Part shown: piece after piece, positions 35,570-43,914 of the stretch
Layout: each line of letters begins with the position of its first letter
Numbering within the stretch: the stretch's first letter is position 1
Origin: a bacterium
GTDB taxonomy: Bacteria > Myxococcota_A > UBA9160 > UBA4427
Direction of reading: 5' to 3'
Assembly (NCBI GenBank): GCA_024742285.1
Contig: JANSYR010000015.1
Span: forward strand, 62,001 to 126,000
Length of the DNA: 64,000 nt
The notes under the pieces: generated by a model
Seen by the model: the letters and a program-made list of their open reading frames with translations, nothing else
Told to the model about the DNA's origin: nothing
Database searches by the model: none
Made by a program: the position numbers and the translations under genes

Positions 35570-36702
35570 GCGGATCGCGAGAGGTCGTCCTCGTCGGAAC
35601 CGGCGCGTTCGTCACGCGCGACGCCTGGGGCCCGGGCGTACTGGCGCGAAGCATCGCGCAGTGGTGTGGGGACCAACCGGAACGGCCGTGGACGCTGACC
35701 GTCGTGCACCGTTCGACGACGGGCCGCGAGCGCTTCGAGCGGGAGTGGAAGGCGATCGAGGCCGAGCTGCCCCGACTCCCGACCCTGCGATTCCTGTCCG
35801 CCGGCGACGACGCGCTCGCAGACCACGTCGCGGGCGCACGGGCCCTCTTCGTCTGCGTCCCGGACGACGCGCACGCCGCCTACGTAGAGCTGGGGATCGC
35901 GGCACGAACCCCCACCTGGATCGTGAAGCCGCTCACCGGCGAAGGCCCCGCCTCCGCGGCTCTCGTCGAGGCGGCGCGGGTCGCGGACGTCCCGGTCTGG
36001 GTCGACTACCACAAGCGCTTCGACGTCTCGAATCGAGGGCTGCGCGACGCCCTCGATCGCGAAGAGCTCGGCGCGCCGCGTCTCGTCAGCGTGCGCTACT
36101 CCCAGCCCCGCGACCTCCCCCTCGACGGCTTCACCTGGGCCGGCGGAACCGACGTCTTCACCTACATCGGTTGTCACTACGTCGATCAGCTCTTCTACGT
36201 GATGCCCGGCCTCGAGATCGAGCACGTCGAGGCCCACGGGCTGCGCGGCCCGGTCCACGCGCAGCACGGCGGTCAGGCCTTCGACACCGTGCTCGCGCGC
36301 TTCGACGGCCGATGGCGCGATCGCCCGCTCAGCGCCCAGTTCGAGGTCGGCTGGTGCAACCCGCTCGGCAGCCCGACCAAGAGCCTGCAGATCGTCGAGG
36401 TCGCCTGCGACGGCGGGCGCCATTTTCTCGACCAGGCGCGGCGCGGGAGCGAGCGCTGGAGCGACCAGGGCGTGCACGTCCCGAACCCCTGGTTCTTCTC
36501 CCGGGTCCATGACCCGCTCACCGGCTCCGCCCGCTACCAGGGCTACGGCTACGACTCCGTCCGACACTTCCTCGACTTCACCGGCGAGAGCGCCGAGATC
36601 CAGGCCGCGATGCGCACGAATGCTTCGCTTCCCTGGATCGAGGAGGCGGCGCGGGTCGACGCGGTCCTCGACCGCGTGCGCGAGGCCCTGGAGGACGCCT
36701 AG
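35566..36702 (+). CDS. Gfo/Idh/MocA family oxidoreductase
   Basis: A 378-residue NAD(P)-dependent enzyme. The N-terminal Rossmann domain opens with VVLVGTGAFVTRDAWGPGV, and CVPDDAHAAYVELGIAART followed by WIVKPLTGEG is the usual EKP-type motif, here VKP, whose Lys is catalytic in the family. VDYHKRFDVSNRGLRD resembles the second signature. The C-terminal mixed-sheet domain contains YIGCHYVDQLFYVMPGLEIE. Family members oxidise or reduce sugars, inositols or related ketones. Coupled by ATGA to the ATP-grasp gene, it probably modifies the same metabolite. The exact reaction cannot be told. Confidence 0.83.
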   Translation: MSGSREVVLVGTGAFVTRDAWGPGVLARSIAQWCGDQPERPWTLTVVHRSTTGRERFEREWKAIEAELPRLPTLRFLSAGDDALADHVAGARALFVCVPDDAHAAYVELGIAARTPTWIVKPLTGEGPASAALVEAARVADVPVWVDYHKRFDVSNRGLRDALDREELGAPRLVSVRYSQPRDLPLDGFTWAGGTDVFTYIGCHYVDQLFYVMPGLEIEHVEAHGLRGPVHAQHGGQAFDTVLARFDGRWRDRPLSAQFEVGWCNPLGSPTKSLQIVEVACDGGRHFLDQARRGSERWSDQGVHVPNPWFFSRVHDPLTGSARYQGYGYDSVRHFLDFTGESAEIQAAMRTNASLPWIEEAARVDAVLDRVREALEDA

Positions 36703-36742
36703 CGTCGTCGTCCGTCGGATTTCGAGGCGCCTGTGCTATTCG

Positions 36743-37996
36743 ATGGCGGCGCCCGCTCCGAGGACCACCCCCTTGGCCGACCCCGGATTCGTCAGCGGAA
36801 TCAGCGTGCTCCGCCAGCGGGACGTCGCGCGTCTCTTCGTCGCCTACCTCGTGACCTACACGGGGACGGCAATGGCGCCGATCGCGCTGGCGTTCGGCCT
36901 GCTCGAGATGACGGGATCGACCCGCGAGACCGGGATCGTCGTGGCGGCGCCGACCGCGGCGGGCGTCGCCGTCCTCCTCGTGGGCGGCGCGATCGCGGAT
37001 CGGACGTCGCGCAAGCGGGTGATCGTCCTGGCGGAGAGCCTCGCCATGGCCGCGCAGCTCGCGATCGCAGCGCTCCTGCTCTCGGGGACCGCGTCGATCC
37101 CGCTGCTGACGGGGCTCATGCTCGTGAACGGCACGGCGATGGCGTTCAACGCGCCGGCCTCGGCAGGACTGATCGTCCAGATCGCCGCGCGCGAGGAGCT
37201 CCAGGCGGTCAACGCGCTCCTCGGCATGGCCCGCAACAGCGCCCTCGCGATCGGCGCGGCCGTCGGCGGCGTGCTGGTCGCGACCGTCGGCGCCGGCTGG
37301 ACCCTCGCGATCGATGGCCTCTCGTTCGGCTTCTCGGCGCTGCTGATCGCGACGCTGCGCCCGCGGGTGCAGCGCACACCCGAGAGCGCTTCGATGATCG
37401 AGGATCTGCGCGCCGGAGCGCGCGAGTTCTTCTCGCACACCTGGCTCTGGGTGATCGTCGCGCAGTTCTCGCTGATCGTGGCCGTCCACGAGAGCGTGTT
37501 CGGCTTGATGGGGCCCGCGGTCGCCCGCGAGACCCTCCGAGGCTCGACGGACTGGGGCACGATCGCCGCCGTCTTCGGGCTCGGCACGCTCGTGGGTGGA
37601 CTCCTCAGCCTCCGCATCCAGCCGAAGCACCCGATGCGAACGGCCACCCTGCTGACGTTCACCTTCGTACTGATCCCGGCGGCGCTCTCGGTTCCCCTTC
37701 CGGTCCCCGTGATCGCCGCGGCGGCCTTCGTCGAAGGCGCGACGGGCAACCTCTTCGCGGTCCTCTGGTACACCACGCTCCAGAAGAAGATCCCGGAAGA
37801 CATGCTCTCCCGGGTGAGCGCGTACGATCACCTGGGCTCGATCGCCCTCGCGCCGATCGGCATCGTCGTGGCCGGCGTCCTCTTCGAGGAGCTCGGGGCG
37901 CGCGCGACCCTCTGGCTCTGCGTCGCGACCGTCCTCCTTCCGACGATCGCCGCGTTCTCGGTCCACGACGTGCGCCACATGACGAGCGCCGACTGA
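36743..37996 (+). CDS. MFS transporter (drug/siderophore exporter-like)
   Basis: A 417-residue membrane protein with about twelve predicted helices and the MFS loop motif GGAIADRTSRKRVIVLAES between helices two and three. The N-terminal half resembles efflux proteins of the EntS/NreB kind (RLFVAYLVTYTGTAMAPIAL). The ATG at 36743 lies 40 bases after the oxidoreductase stop. Neighbouring a ligase and an oxidoreductase, it is a plausible exporter of their product, by analogy with ligase-exporter pairs such as BacD-BacE; that is inference. A PaiB-like gene follows 17 bases later. Confidence 0.87.
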   Translation: MAAPAPRTTPLADPGFVSGISVLRQRDVARLFVAYLVTYTGTAMAPIALAFGLLEMTGSTRETGIVVAAPTAAGVAVLLVGGAIADRTSRKRVIVLAESLAMAAQLAIAALLLSGTASIPLLTGLMLVNGTAMAFNAPASAGLIVQIAAREELQAVNALLGMARNSALAIGAAVGGVLVATVGAGWTLAIDGLSFGFSALLIATLRPRVQRTPESASMIEDLRAGAREFFSHTWLWVIVAQFSLIVAVHESVFGLMGPAVARETLRGSTDWGTIAAVFGLGTLVGGLLSLRIQPKHPMRTATLLTFTFVLIPAALSVPLPVPVIAAAAFVEGATGNLFAVLWYTTLQKKIPEDMLSRVSAYDHLGSIALAPIGIVVAGVLFEELGARATLWLCVATVLLPTIAAFSVHDVRHMTSAD

Positions 37997-38013
37997 AGCG
38001 CTCCGGAGATCCC

Positions 38014-38655
38014 ATGTCCCTCTACGTTCCCGAGCACTTCCAAAGCGCCGATTCGGCGACCGCGCAGGATCTGATCGAGAGGCACCCGTTGTGCCTGCTC
38101 GTATCCGTCGAAGAGGGCACGCCACGCTTCAGTCCCGTCCCCGTTCTTCTCGATCGCGACCGGGGCGCGCTCGGACGGCTCCGTTTCCACCTCGCCCGGG
38201 CGAACCCGCAGAGCGCGCGACTCGCCGAGCGAAGCGAGGCGAGCCTGGTCTTCCAGGGCCCCGAGACCTACATCTCTCCCGACTGGTACGTCGACACGAG
38301 GCTCCCCCCGACCTGGAACTACGAGCTCGTGATCGCGCGCGGCCGGGCGACACCGCTCGACGACGACGAGCTCCTTCGGCTCCTCGGGGACCTCTCCCAT
38401 GACCAGGAGCGACGCCTCGACAAGGTGCCGTGGACGATGGCGAAGATGGGCGAAGACCGCGTCCGAGGACTCCTGCGTGGAATCATCGGCTTCGCTTTCG
38501 AGATCGATCGGCTCGAAGCCAAGTCGAAACTCAGCCAGAACCGCTCGCCCGCGGACCGGGCCTCCGTTCGGCGAGCGCTCGCGGCGCAGCCAGGGCCGCG
38601 GGCGCACGAAGTGGCCGCTCGCATGGCCGCCGTCGACCCGGACCGCGAGGCGTGA
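38014..38655 (+). CDS. FMN-binding negative transcriptional regulator (PaiB-like)
   Basis: A 213-residue split-barrel protein. MSLYVPEHFQSADSATAQDL is the classical PaiB start, and PETYISPDWYVDTRLPPTWN followed by YELVIARGRATPL is the family's diagnostic segment; the ending NRSPADRASVRRALA also fits (usual KLSQNR motif present). PaiB proteins bind FMN and repress sporulation or protease genes in Bacillus, but most homologues are uncharacterised. A short Shine-Dalgarno GGAG lies at 38005-38008. It is the last gene of the ATP-grasp/oxidoreductase/MFS set, possibly controlling it. Confidence 0.88.
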   Translation: MSLYVPEHFQSADSATAQDLIERHPLCLLVSVEEGTPRFSPVPVLLDRDRGALGRLRFHLARANPQSARLAERSEASLVFQGPETYISPDWYVDTRLPPTWNYELVIARGRATPLDDDELLRLLGDLSHDQERRLDKVPWTMAKMGEDRVRGLLRGIIGFAFEIDRLEAKSKLSQNRSPADRASVRRALAAQPGPRAHEVAARMAAVDPDREA

Positions 38656-38662
38656 TCCCCCG

Positions 38663-39157
38663 CTAGAGCGTGATCCAGACCGCTTCGCCGTGCCGACTGG
38701 CGCGCTGGAACACGTCGACGAGGCGCACGAGGGTCACCTGGTACTCGCGATTGTGGACGGCGACGCGGTACTCGGTCGGCGGCGCGTCGCCTTCCCGGCC
38801 GACGACGAACTCGTGTTGCGCGCCGTAGGTCTGTCGATCGGCCGCGTACAGGACGCTGCGTGCGTCCTCGATCAGCGCGGGGCGGAAGAGGACCGGCGCC
38901 CCGCTCCCGAGCGTCCCCTCGAGCCCGAGCGCGTTCAGCCGGTCGACGACGCCGTGACCGACCATCGCGTGCAGGGAGTTCGCCGAGATCCGGACGCGCT
39001 CCTCGAGCTCGAACTCGCCTTCGGCATCCAGACGTACGAGACCCGCCGCGCCCGTCCGAAAGGGCGGCGGCGGGTCGTCGAAGTCGTGGGCCGCCAGATA
39101 GATGCGCTGGACCGATTCCTCGGCCCGCCGGAGCGACTCCTCGGAAGGGGCGCGCAT
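38663..39157 (-). CDS. Hypothetical protein
   Basis: A 164-residue cytoplasmic protein with no recognised domain. The first 60 residues are charged and helical (SEESLRRAEESVQRIYLAAH, then FRTGAAGLVRLDAEGEFELE). The C-terminal half alternates strands and ends RLVDVFQRASRHGEAVWITL. A longer start at 39244 would overlap the adjacent amidohydrolase, so I prefer the ATG at 39157. It lies 32 bases downstream of that amidohydrolase on the same strand and is probably co-transcribed. I recognise no catalytic motif; a function should not be assigned. Confidence 0.55.
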   Translation of the reverse strand: MRAPSEESLRRAEESVQRIYLAAHDFDDPPPPFRTGAAGLVRLDAEGEFELEERVRISANSLHAMVGHGVVDRLNALGLEGTLGSGAPVLFRPALIEDARSVLYAADRQTYGAQHEFVVGREGDAPPTEYRVAVHNREYQVTLVRLVDVFQRASRHGEAVWITL

Positions 39158-39189
39158 GCGTCTCTCGGCCTCGTCCGGCGAGCGCGCGC

Positions 39190-40437
39190 TCAGGCGGAGG
39201 CCTGGGCCTCGAGCTCGGCGAGCGCGCCCCGGAACAGGTAGCACTGCGAATCCCGCGGAATGTCTTCGGCCGGAAGCGGCGTGTTCACCTGCTCGGGCGT
39301 CGGACCGTGTTCCTTGGCTCGCACGCGAAGCGCATCGAGGTCGAAGTCGTAGAGCGCCGCCGCGTTCTCCCCGAAGATCTTTCGGCGGTCCGACTCGGAC
39401 ACGTCCGAGAAGGTGAGCCGCAGCGACTCGAGGTTGTACGGGAACGTTCCCTCGTAGTGGGGGTAGTCGTTCCCCCAGCAGACCTTATCCACGCCGACGA
39501 GATCGATGCCCTCGAGCTCCTGCTTGCTCGGGAAGCTCGCCCCGTAGTAGCAGTGCTCGCGGGCGTACTCGCTCGGGAGGCGCTTCAGGCCCCACTCCTC
39601 GTCGTCGTACATCATCTCGCCGATCGCGCCGGCCTTCACGCCCATGTGGATGCGGTCGAGCTGGGCGAGCATTTCGGGGGCCCAGGAGCAGCCCGACTCG
39701 GTCAGGATGTACTTGAGCTTCGGGAAGCGCTCGTAGACGCCGCTCATCAGGAGATGGCGGTAGCCCGCGCGGCAGTAGAACGACACCTCCGAGATCCAGA
39801 GAGCGTCGGCGAGGGCCCCCTCACCGAAGTCCGGCGCGCCCTGCCCCGAGTGCTGGTTGATCACGAGACCGTGATCCTGGATCGCGGCGAAGACGCGGTC
39901 CCACGCGCGGTCGTAGAGCGGCGTGAGCCAATGGGCGTCCGGCGGAATCAGCGGAAGGAGCACGCCGCCGCGCAGTCCGGCCTTCGCGATCCACTCGATG
40001 TCCTTGACCGCCTCGTCGAGATCGTTGGGCAGGATCACCCCGATCCCCGCGCGTCGAACCGGATCCTCGGCGCAGAAATCCGCCAGCCAGCGATTGTGGG
40101 CACGGACGCCGGCGAGGCAGCGTTCGTACTCCTCGGGCTTCGGCGGCCCCGCCGTCACGATGCTCTTCCGGTAGAAAGGCGGCACGGTATTCGGGAACAC
40201 GACCTCACCGACGACGCCCTGGCCGTCCTGGTCGGTGTTGCGGATGTCGAAGTCCCAATTGCGCTTCTTCTTGGAGCCGTAGTGCTCCTCGCCCGGGTTC
40301 TTGTATCCCCCGCGCCAGTCGTCGAAGGCCGCTCGGTACTCGGGATCGAGGTACTCGCGATACTGGGCGTGGGATCCGCCGGCGTGGGTGTCCGAGGTGA
40401 TCAGGATGTAGGGGTCGTGGGTGGTCGAGTCCGACAA
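39190..40437 (-). CDS. Amidohydrolase family 2 (TIM-barrel metal hydrolase)
   Basis: A 415-residue enzyme. The start is probably the TTG at 40437: the upstream GGAG is 7 bases away, and the protein then begins SDSTTHDPYILITSDTHAGG with the metal-site DTHAG motif of amidohydrolase-2 proteins close to the N-terminus. No suitable ATG exists; the nearest lies 92 codons upstream in low-quality sequence. Later metal and catalytic segments are LVINQHSGQGAPDFGEG, ILTESGCSWAP and CWGNDYPHYEGTFPY (terminal Asp). The family includes decarboxylases and ring hydrolases. The long KNPGEEHYGSKKKRNWDFDI insertion is seen in a subgroup common in marine deltaproteobacterial and actinobacterial degraders. The substrate is unknown. 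Confidence 0.83.
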   Translation of the reverse strand: MSDSTTHDPYILITSDTHAGGSHAQYREYLDPEYRAAFDDWRGGYKNPGEEHYGSKKKRNWDFDIRNTDQDGQGVVGEVVFPNTVPPFYRKSIVTAGPPKPEEYERCLAGVRAHNRWLADFCAEDPVRRAGIGVILPNDLDEAVKDIEWIAKAGLRGGVLLPLIPPDAHWLTPLYDRAWDRVFAAIQDHGLVINQHSGQGAPDFGEGALADALWISEVSFYCRAGYRHLLMSGVYERFPKLKYILTESGCSWAPEMLAQLDRIHMGVKAGAIGEMMYDDEEWGLKRLPSEYAREHCYYGASFPSKQELEGIDLVGVDKVCWGNDYPHYEGTFPYNLESLRLTFSDVSESDRRKIFGENAAALYDFDLDALRVRAKEHGPTPEQVNTPLPAEDIPRDSQCYLFRGALAELEAQASA

Positions 40438-40705
40438 TGGGAGGCTCCGGGGCGTACCCCCCGGATGGGTGGGGTCGCGAGTGGGCCGGCACGCGAATTC
40501 GCGCGGCAGCGGCACCGTAGCCTGTCGACCGCGCGTGTCGAGATCGAGCTGAGGGGCGCGCCCGGAGGGCTTCGAGAGGGTCGGTCGGGGGCGCCCGGAC
40601 TGAGGGGAGAGCGTGGCGAACCCCGGGTCGACGCGGGCCGTCGAGGATGTGCGACTCTCCGACCGTCGAGGTCGCCCGCTGCGTCCCGCCCCGAGGAGAA
40701 CCGCG

Positions 40706-41326
40706 ATGATCAAGCTCTACGGCCTGCGCATGAGCAACTACTACAGCCTGACGAAGGCCCTGCTGATCGAGAAGGGGCTCGACTTCGAGGAGGTCAAGGC
40801 ACCGCCGTCCCAGAAGGAGGACTACCTGGCGCGCTCGCCGATGGGCAAGATGCCTTCGATCGAGGTGGACGGTCGATTCCTCTCGGAGTCCCTGGCGATC
40901 TTCCACTACCTGGAGAACGTGGCGCCCGAGCCGGCGCTGCTGCCCGCCGACCCCTTCGAGGCGGCCAAGGCGATGGAGCTCTGCTGTCACCTCAAGCTCG
41001 ACGTCGAGCTGGTGGCGCGACGGTGTCTCCCGGAGCTGCTCTTCAAGCAGCCCGTGAGCGACGAAACGAAGGATCAGGTCCGCGCGGACCTCGCCAAGGG
41101 CGTGAAGGCGGTCGACCGGCTCCTCGTCGCGGCCCCCTTCGCCCTCGGCGCCGAGTTCACGATCGCGGATCTCTACGTCCACTACTGCTACCCGCTCGCC
41201 AACTCCCTGGCGACGGCGGTCTGCGGCATGAACCTCCTCGAGGACCAGCCGCGGGTGACGGATCTGCTCAAGCGACTGGGCGAGCGCCCGTCGATCGCCC
41301 GGGTCACGGCCGAGGCTGCCGGCTGA
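40706..41326 (+). CDS. Glutathione S-transferase family protein
   Basis: A 206-residue two-domain GST. The thioredoxin-fold N-terminal half begins MIKLYGLRMSNYYSLTKALL, and MGKMPSIEVDGRFLSESLAI carries the cis-Pro and the ES motif that binds the glutathione gamma-glutamyl group. The all-helical C-terminal half contains GAEFTIADLYVHYCYPLA, the conserved N-capping box of GSTs. Expected function: glutathione conjugation, peroxidase or isomerase activity. The ATG at 40706 has GAGGAGAA at 40692-40699. It is divergent from the amidohydrolase and followed by the MBL-fold gene. Confidence 0.9.
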   Translation: MIKLYGLRMSNYYSLTKALLIEKGLDFEEVKAPPSQKEDYLARSPMGKMPSIEVDGRFLSESLAIFHYLENVAPEPALLPADPFEAAKAMELCCHLKLDVELVARRCLPELLFKQPVSDETKDQVRADLAKGVKAVDRLLVAAPFALGAEFTIADLYVHYCYPLANSLATAVCGMNLLEDQPRVTDLLKRLGERPSIARVTAEAAG

Positions 41327-41366
41327 ACCGACCCGTCCCCCCAACGCGCCCGCCGAAGGGGACTCC

Positions 41367-42422
41367 ATGCGCATCTCCCGCCGAGCGATCCTTGCGATCG
41401 TCCTCCTCTCCGTGCTGGTCAGCGTGCTCGCCGTCGCCGAGGGCGGAGGCGAGACCCGCTGGCTCGCCCCGGCCCCGCGCCTCGAGAACGGTCGCTTCGA
41501 GAACCCGGTCGGCCCGATCGGGCACGGCACGCTGGGCGTGCGCTTCCCCTTCATGCTCCGGCGGATCCGCGCGTCCTTCGACGTGCGCGAAGGAGCGCCG
41601 GTCCACGCGCCCGTCGACGGCGCCTTCTTCCGCGGACCGAACGACGGCCCCCGGGTCACCTGGATCGGGCACGCAACCGTCCTGGTCGAGATGGACGGCG
41701 TCCGATTCCTGACCGACCCGACCTGGTCCGAGACCGCGAGCCCGGTCTCCTTCGCCGGACCGCCTCGCCTCGCGCCGCCCGGGGTCGCGATGGAGGCGCT
41801 GCCGCCGATCGACTTCGTGGTCGTCTCGCACAACCACTACGACCACCTCGACCTCGCGTCGCTCGTCGCCCTCGCCGAGCGGGACCCGCTCACGCAGTTC
41901 ATCGTGCCCCTGGGCAACGGCGAGCTCCTCCGCGATTCAGGGATCGCCCGGGTGATCGAGCTCGACTGGACGGAGACGACCCGCGTGGGCACGGTCGACG
42001 TCCACTGCCTGCCGGTCCAGCACTGGAGCAAGCGCAGTCTCATCGACGACGATCGCGCGCTCTGGTCGTCCTGGGCCGTCACGGGTCCCACGCGCCGCTT
42101 CTACTTCGGGGGCGACACGGGCTACTTCGACGGCTTCCGTGAAATCGGCGAAGCCCTCGGCCCCTTCGATCTCGCGGCGCTCCCGATCGGCGCCTACGAA
42201 CCGCGTGAGATGATGGCGCTGTCGCACATGAATCCGGAGGAGGCATGGCAGGCCGCCCTCGACGTACGCGCAGAGGCGGCGCTCGGTGTCCACTTCGGGA
42301 CCTTCGATCTCTCGGACGAGGACTCGGACGAGCCCCCGAGGCGCTTCCGCGCGCGGGCCCGCCAGGGCGAGCGCGAAGCCGATGCCTGGGTCCTCGACGT
42401 CGGCGAGAGCCGGTCGTTCTGA
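41367..42422 (+). CDS. MBL-fold hydrolase (NAPE-PLD-like)
   Basis: A 351-residue metallo-beta-lactamase-fold protein. A basic start and one hydrophobic helix (AILAIVLLSVLVSVLAVAEG) give a signal anchor or signal peptide. The core carries the metal motif SHNHYDHLD, an earlier GHATVLVEMDGVRFLTDPTW and the later YFGGDTGYFDGF, which is the pattern of N-acyl-phosphatidylethanolamine-hydrolysing phospholipase D and UlaG-like proteins. A His in PVQHWSKRSL is also conserved. It could hydrolyse a phospholipid or a lactone. It lies 40 bases after the GST gene and may be co-transcribed. Confidence 0.85.
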   Translation: MRISRRAILAIVLLSVLVSVLAVAEGGGETRWLAPAPRLENGRFENPVGPIGHGTLGVRFPFMLRRIRASFDVREGAPVHAPVDGAFFRGPNDGPRVTWIGHATVLVEMDGVRFLTDPTWSETASPVSFAGPPRLAPPGVAMEALPPIDFVVVSHNHYDHLDLASLVALAERDPLTQFIVPLGNGELLRDSGIARVIELDWTETTRVGTVDVHCLPVQHWSKRSLIDDDRALWSSWAVTGPTRRFYFGGDTGYFDGFREIGEALGPFDLAALPIGAYEPREMMALSHMNPEEAWQAALDVRAEAALGVHFGTFDLSDEDSDEPPRRFRARARQGEREADAWVLDVGESRSF

Positions 42423-42597
42423 CCGGTCTCCGCGCACGCGCGGGAGAACGCGCGGTTCTACCCACCCCTGATCGATGACCTATGCTCGGCCTCCGCCTGT
42501 GGGCCATCCGGCCGGCAGAAGGTCCCCCGTCATCGATCCGAACGAAGCCCGTGCTTCTGGCGCGGCGACCTCGTCCCACTCAGACAGGAAGCATCCC

Positions 42598-43812
42598 ATG
42601 TCCGACGACGCGAACCTCGAATCCTTCCGCGAAGAGGCGCGAGCCTGGCTCGCCGACAACTTCCCGAGCGCCATCTCCGGCCGCGGCGCCGAGCTCGTCG
42701 GCATGGAGAGCGTCTCCCGGGACCCGGATCTCGAGAAGTGGCGCGTCGCCCTAGGCGAGAAGGGCTGGGGCACGCCGACCTGGCCGGCGGAGTACGGTGG
42801 TGGCGGCCTCTCTCAGAAGCAGGCCCAGATCATCGACCAGGAGATGCGCAAGATCGGCGCCTTCAACCCCCTCCCGGTGATGGCCGGCATGGGCATCACG
42901 ATGGTCGGTCCGACGATCCTCGAGTACGGAACGGAGGCGCAGAAGCAGAAGCACATCCCGCCGATCTGCCGCGGCGACGTCTTCTGGGCACTCGGCTACT
43001 CCGAGCCCAACGCCGGATCCGACCTCGCGTCGCTCCAGTGCAAGGCCGAGGACAAGGGCGACCACTGGCTGGTCAACGGTCAGAAGACCTGGACCTCCGG
43101 CGCGGACCATGCCCAGTGGATCGGCTGCCTCGTGCGAACGGACTTCGACGCGCCGAAGCGCGACGGCATCAGCTTCCTGATCCTCGACATGGACCAGCCC
43201 GGGATCGAGACGCGGCCCATCGAGCTGATCGGCGGATCCTCGCCTTTCTGCGAGACCTTCTTCAATGATGCGAAGGCCGACAAGGACGAGGTCCTCGGCG
43301 AGCTGAACGGCGGCTGGACGGTCGGCAAGCGCCTCCTCCAGCACGAGCGCCAGAGCCAGACCGGCGCGCGCGCGTCGGGCGGTGCAGCGGCCAAGGTCAC
43401 CCTCCAGGATCTCGCGCTCAAGTACGTCGGCGCCGACGACGACGGCAAGCTCGCCGACCCGGATCTGCGCGCACGGATCGCCGACCACCTGATGAAGGCG
43501 CAGGCCCAGCGGCTCACGACCCAGCGCGTGATCGCCGAGGCCAAGGGCAACCACAAGGTGAGCGCCGCGGCCTCCATCCTGAAGAACGCCGCCTCGGCGG
43601 TCTCCCAGGAAAAGGACGAGCTGACCCTCGAGATCCTCGGTCACCAGGGCCTCGGATGGGAAGGTCACGACTTCCAGGATCACGAGCTCGCCGCCGTCCG
43701 CGGTTGGCTCTCGGCGAAGGCGATGTCGATCTACGGCGGCTCCTTCGAAATCCAGAACAACATCATCGCGAAGAACATCCTCGGCCTGCCCGAGACGACC
43801 CAGAAGGGCTGA
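42598..43812 (+). CDS. Acyl-CoA dehydrogenase, catalytic-type subunit
   Basis: A 404-residue flavoenzyme. The family segments YSEPNAGSDLASLQCKAE (FAD and substrate site), VNGQKTWTSGADHAQW and the terminal YGGSFEIQNNIIAKNILGLP are present. The C-terminal form YGGSxEIQ is that seen in one subunit of heterotetrameric acyl-CoA dehydrogenases of steroid-type side-chain degradation. It is immediately followed by a second, different acyl-CoA dehydrogenase gene on the same strand, so an alpha2beta2 complex is likely. Reaction: alpha,beta-dehydrogenation of an acyl-CoA with electrons passed to ETF. Start chosen at the ATG 42598; earlier in-frame ATGs give a poor N-terminus. Confidence 0.9.
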   Translation: MSDDANLESFREEARAWLADNFPSAISGRGAELVGMESVSRDPDLEKWRVALGEKGWGTPTWPAEYGGGGLSQKQAQIIDQEMRKIGAFNPLPVMAGMGITMVGPTILEYGTEAQKQKHIPPICRGDVFWALGYSEPNAGSDLASLQCKAEDKGDHWLVNGQKTWTSGADHAQWIGCLVRTDFDAPKRDGISFLILDMDQPGIETRPIELIGGSSPFCETFFNDAKADKDEVLGELNGGWTVGKRLLQHERQSQTGARASGGAAAKVTLQDLALKYVGADDDGKLADPDLRARIADHLMKAQAQRLTTQRVIAEAKGNHKVSAAASILKNAASAVSQEKDELTLEILGHQGLGWEGHDFQDHELAAVRGWLSAKAMSIYGGSFEIQNNIIAKNILGLPETTQKG

Positions 43813-43872
43813 GCGCACACCTCGGGCGAGCCCTCCTCCTTCTCACCTCCGCATCTCCCTACACCTACATCT

Positions 43873-43894
43873 CCCCCTCCCCTCCCCCTCCCCC
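43873..43894. repeat. Four-tract C-run (G-quadruplex/i-motif candidate)
   Basis: The plus strand reads C5-T-C4-T-C5-T-C5 within a longer pyrimidine-rich leader (about 43835-43894). The minus strand therefore has four G-runs joined by single bases, a textbook parallel G-quadruplex. It lies 20 bases before the ATG of the second acyl-CoA dehydrogenase. Confidence 0.9.
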
Positions 43895-43914
43895 GCAAGC
43901 GAGAGAACGAAATC

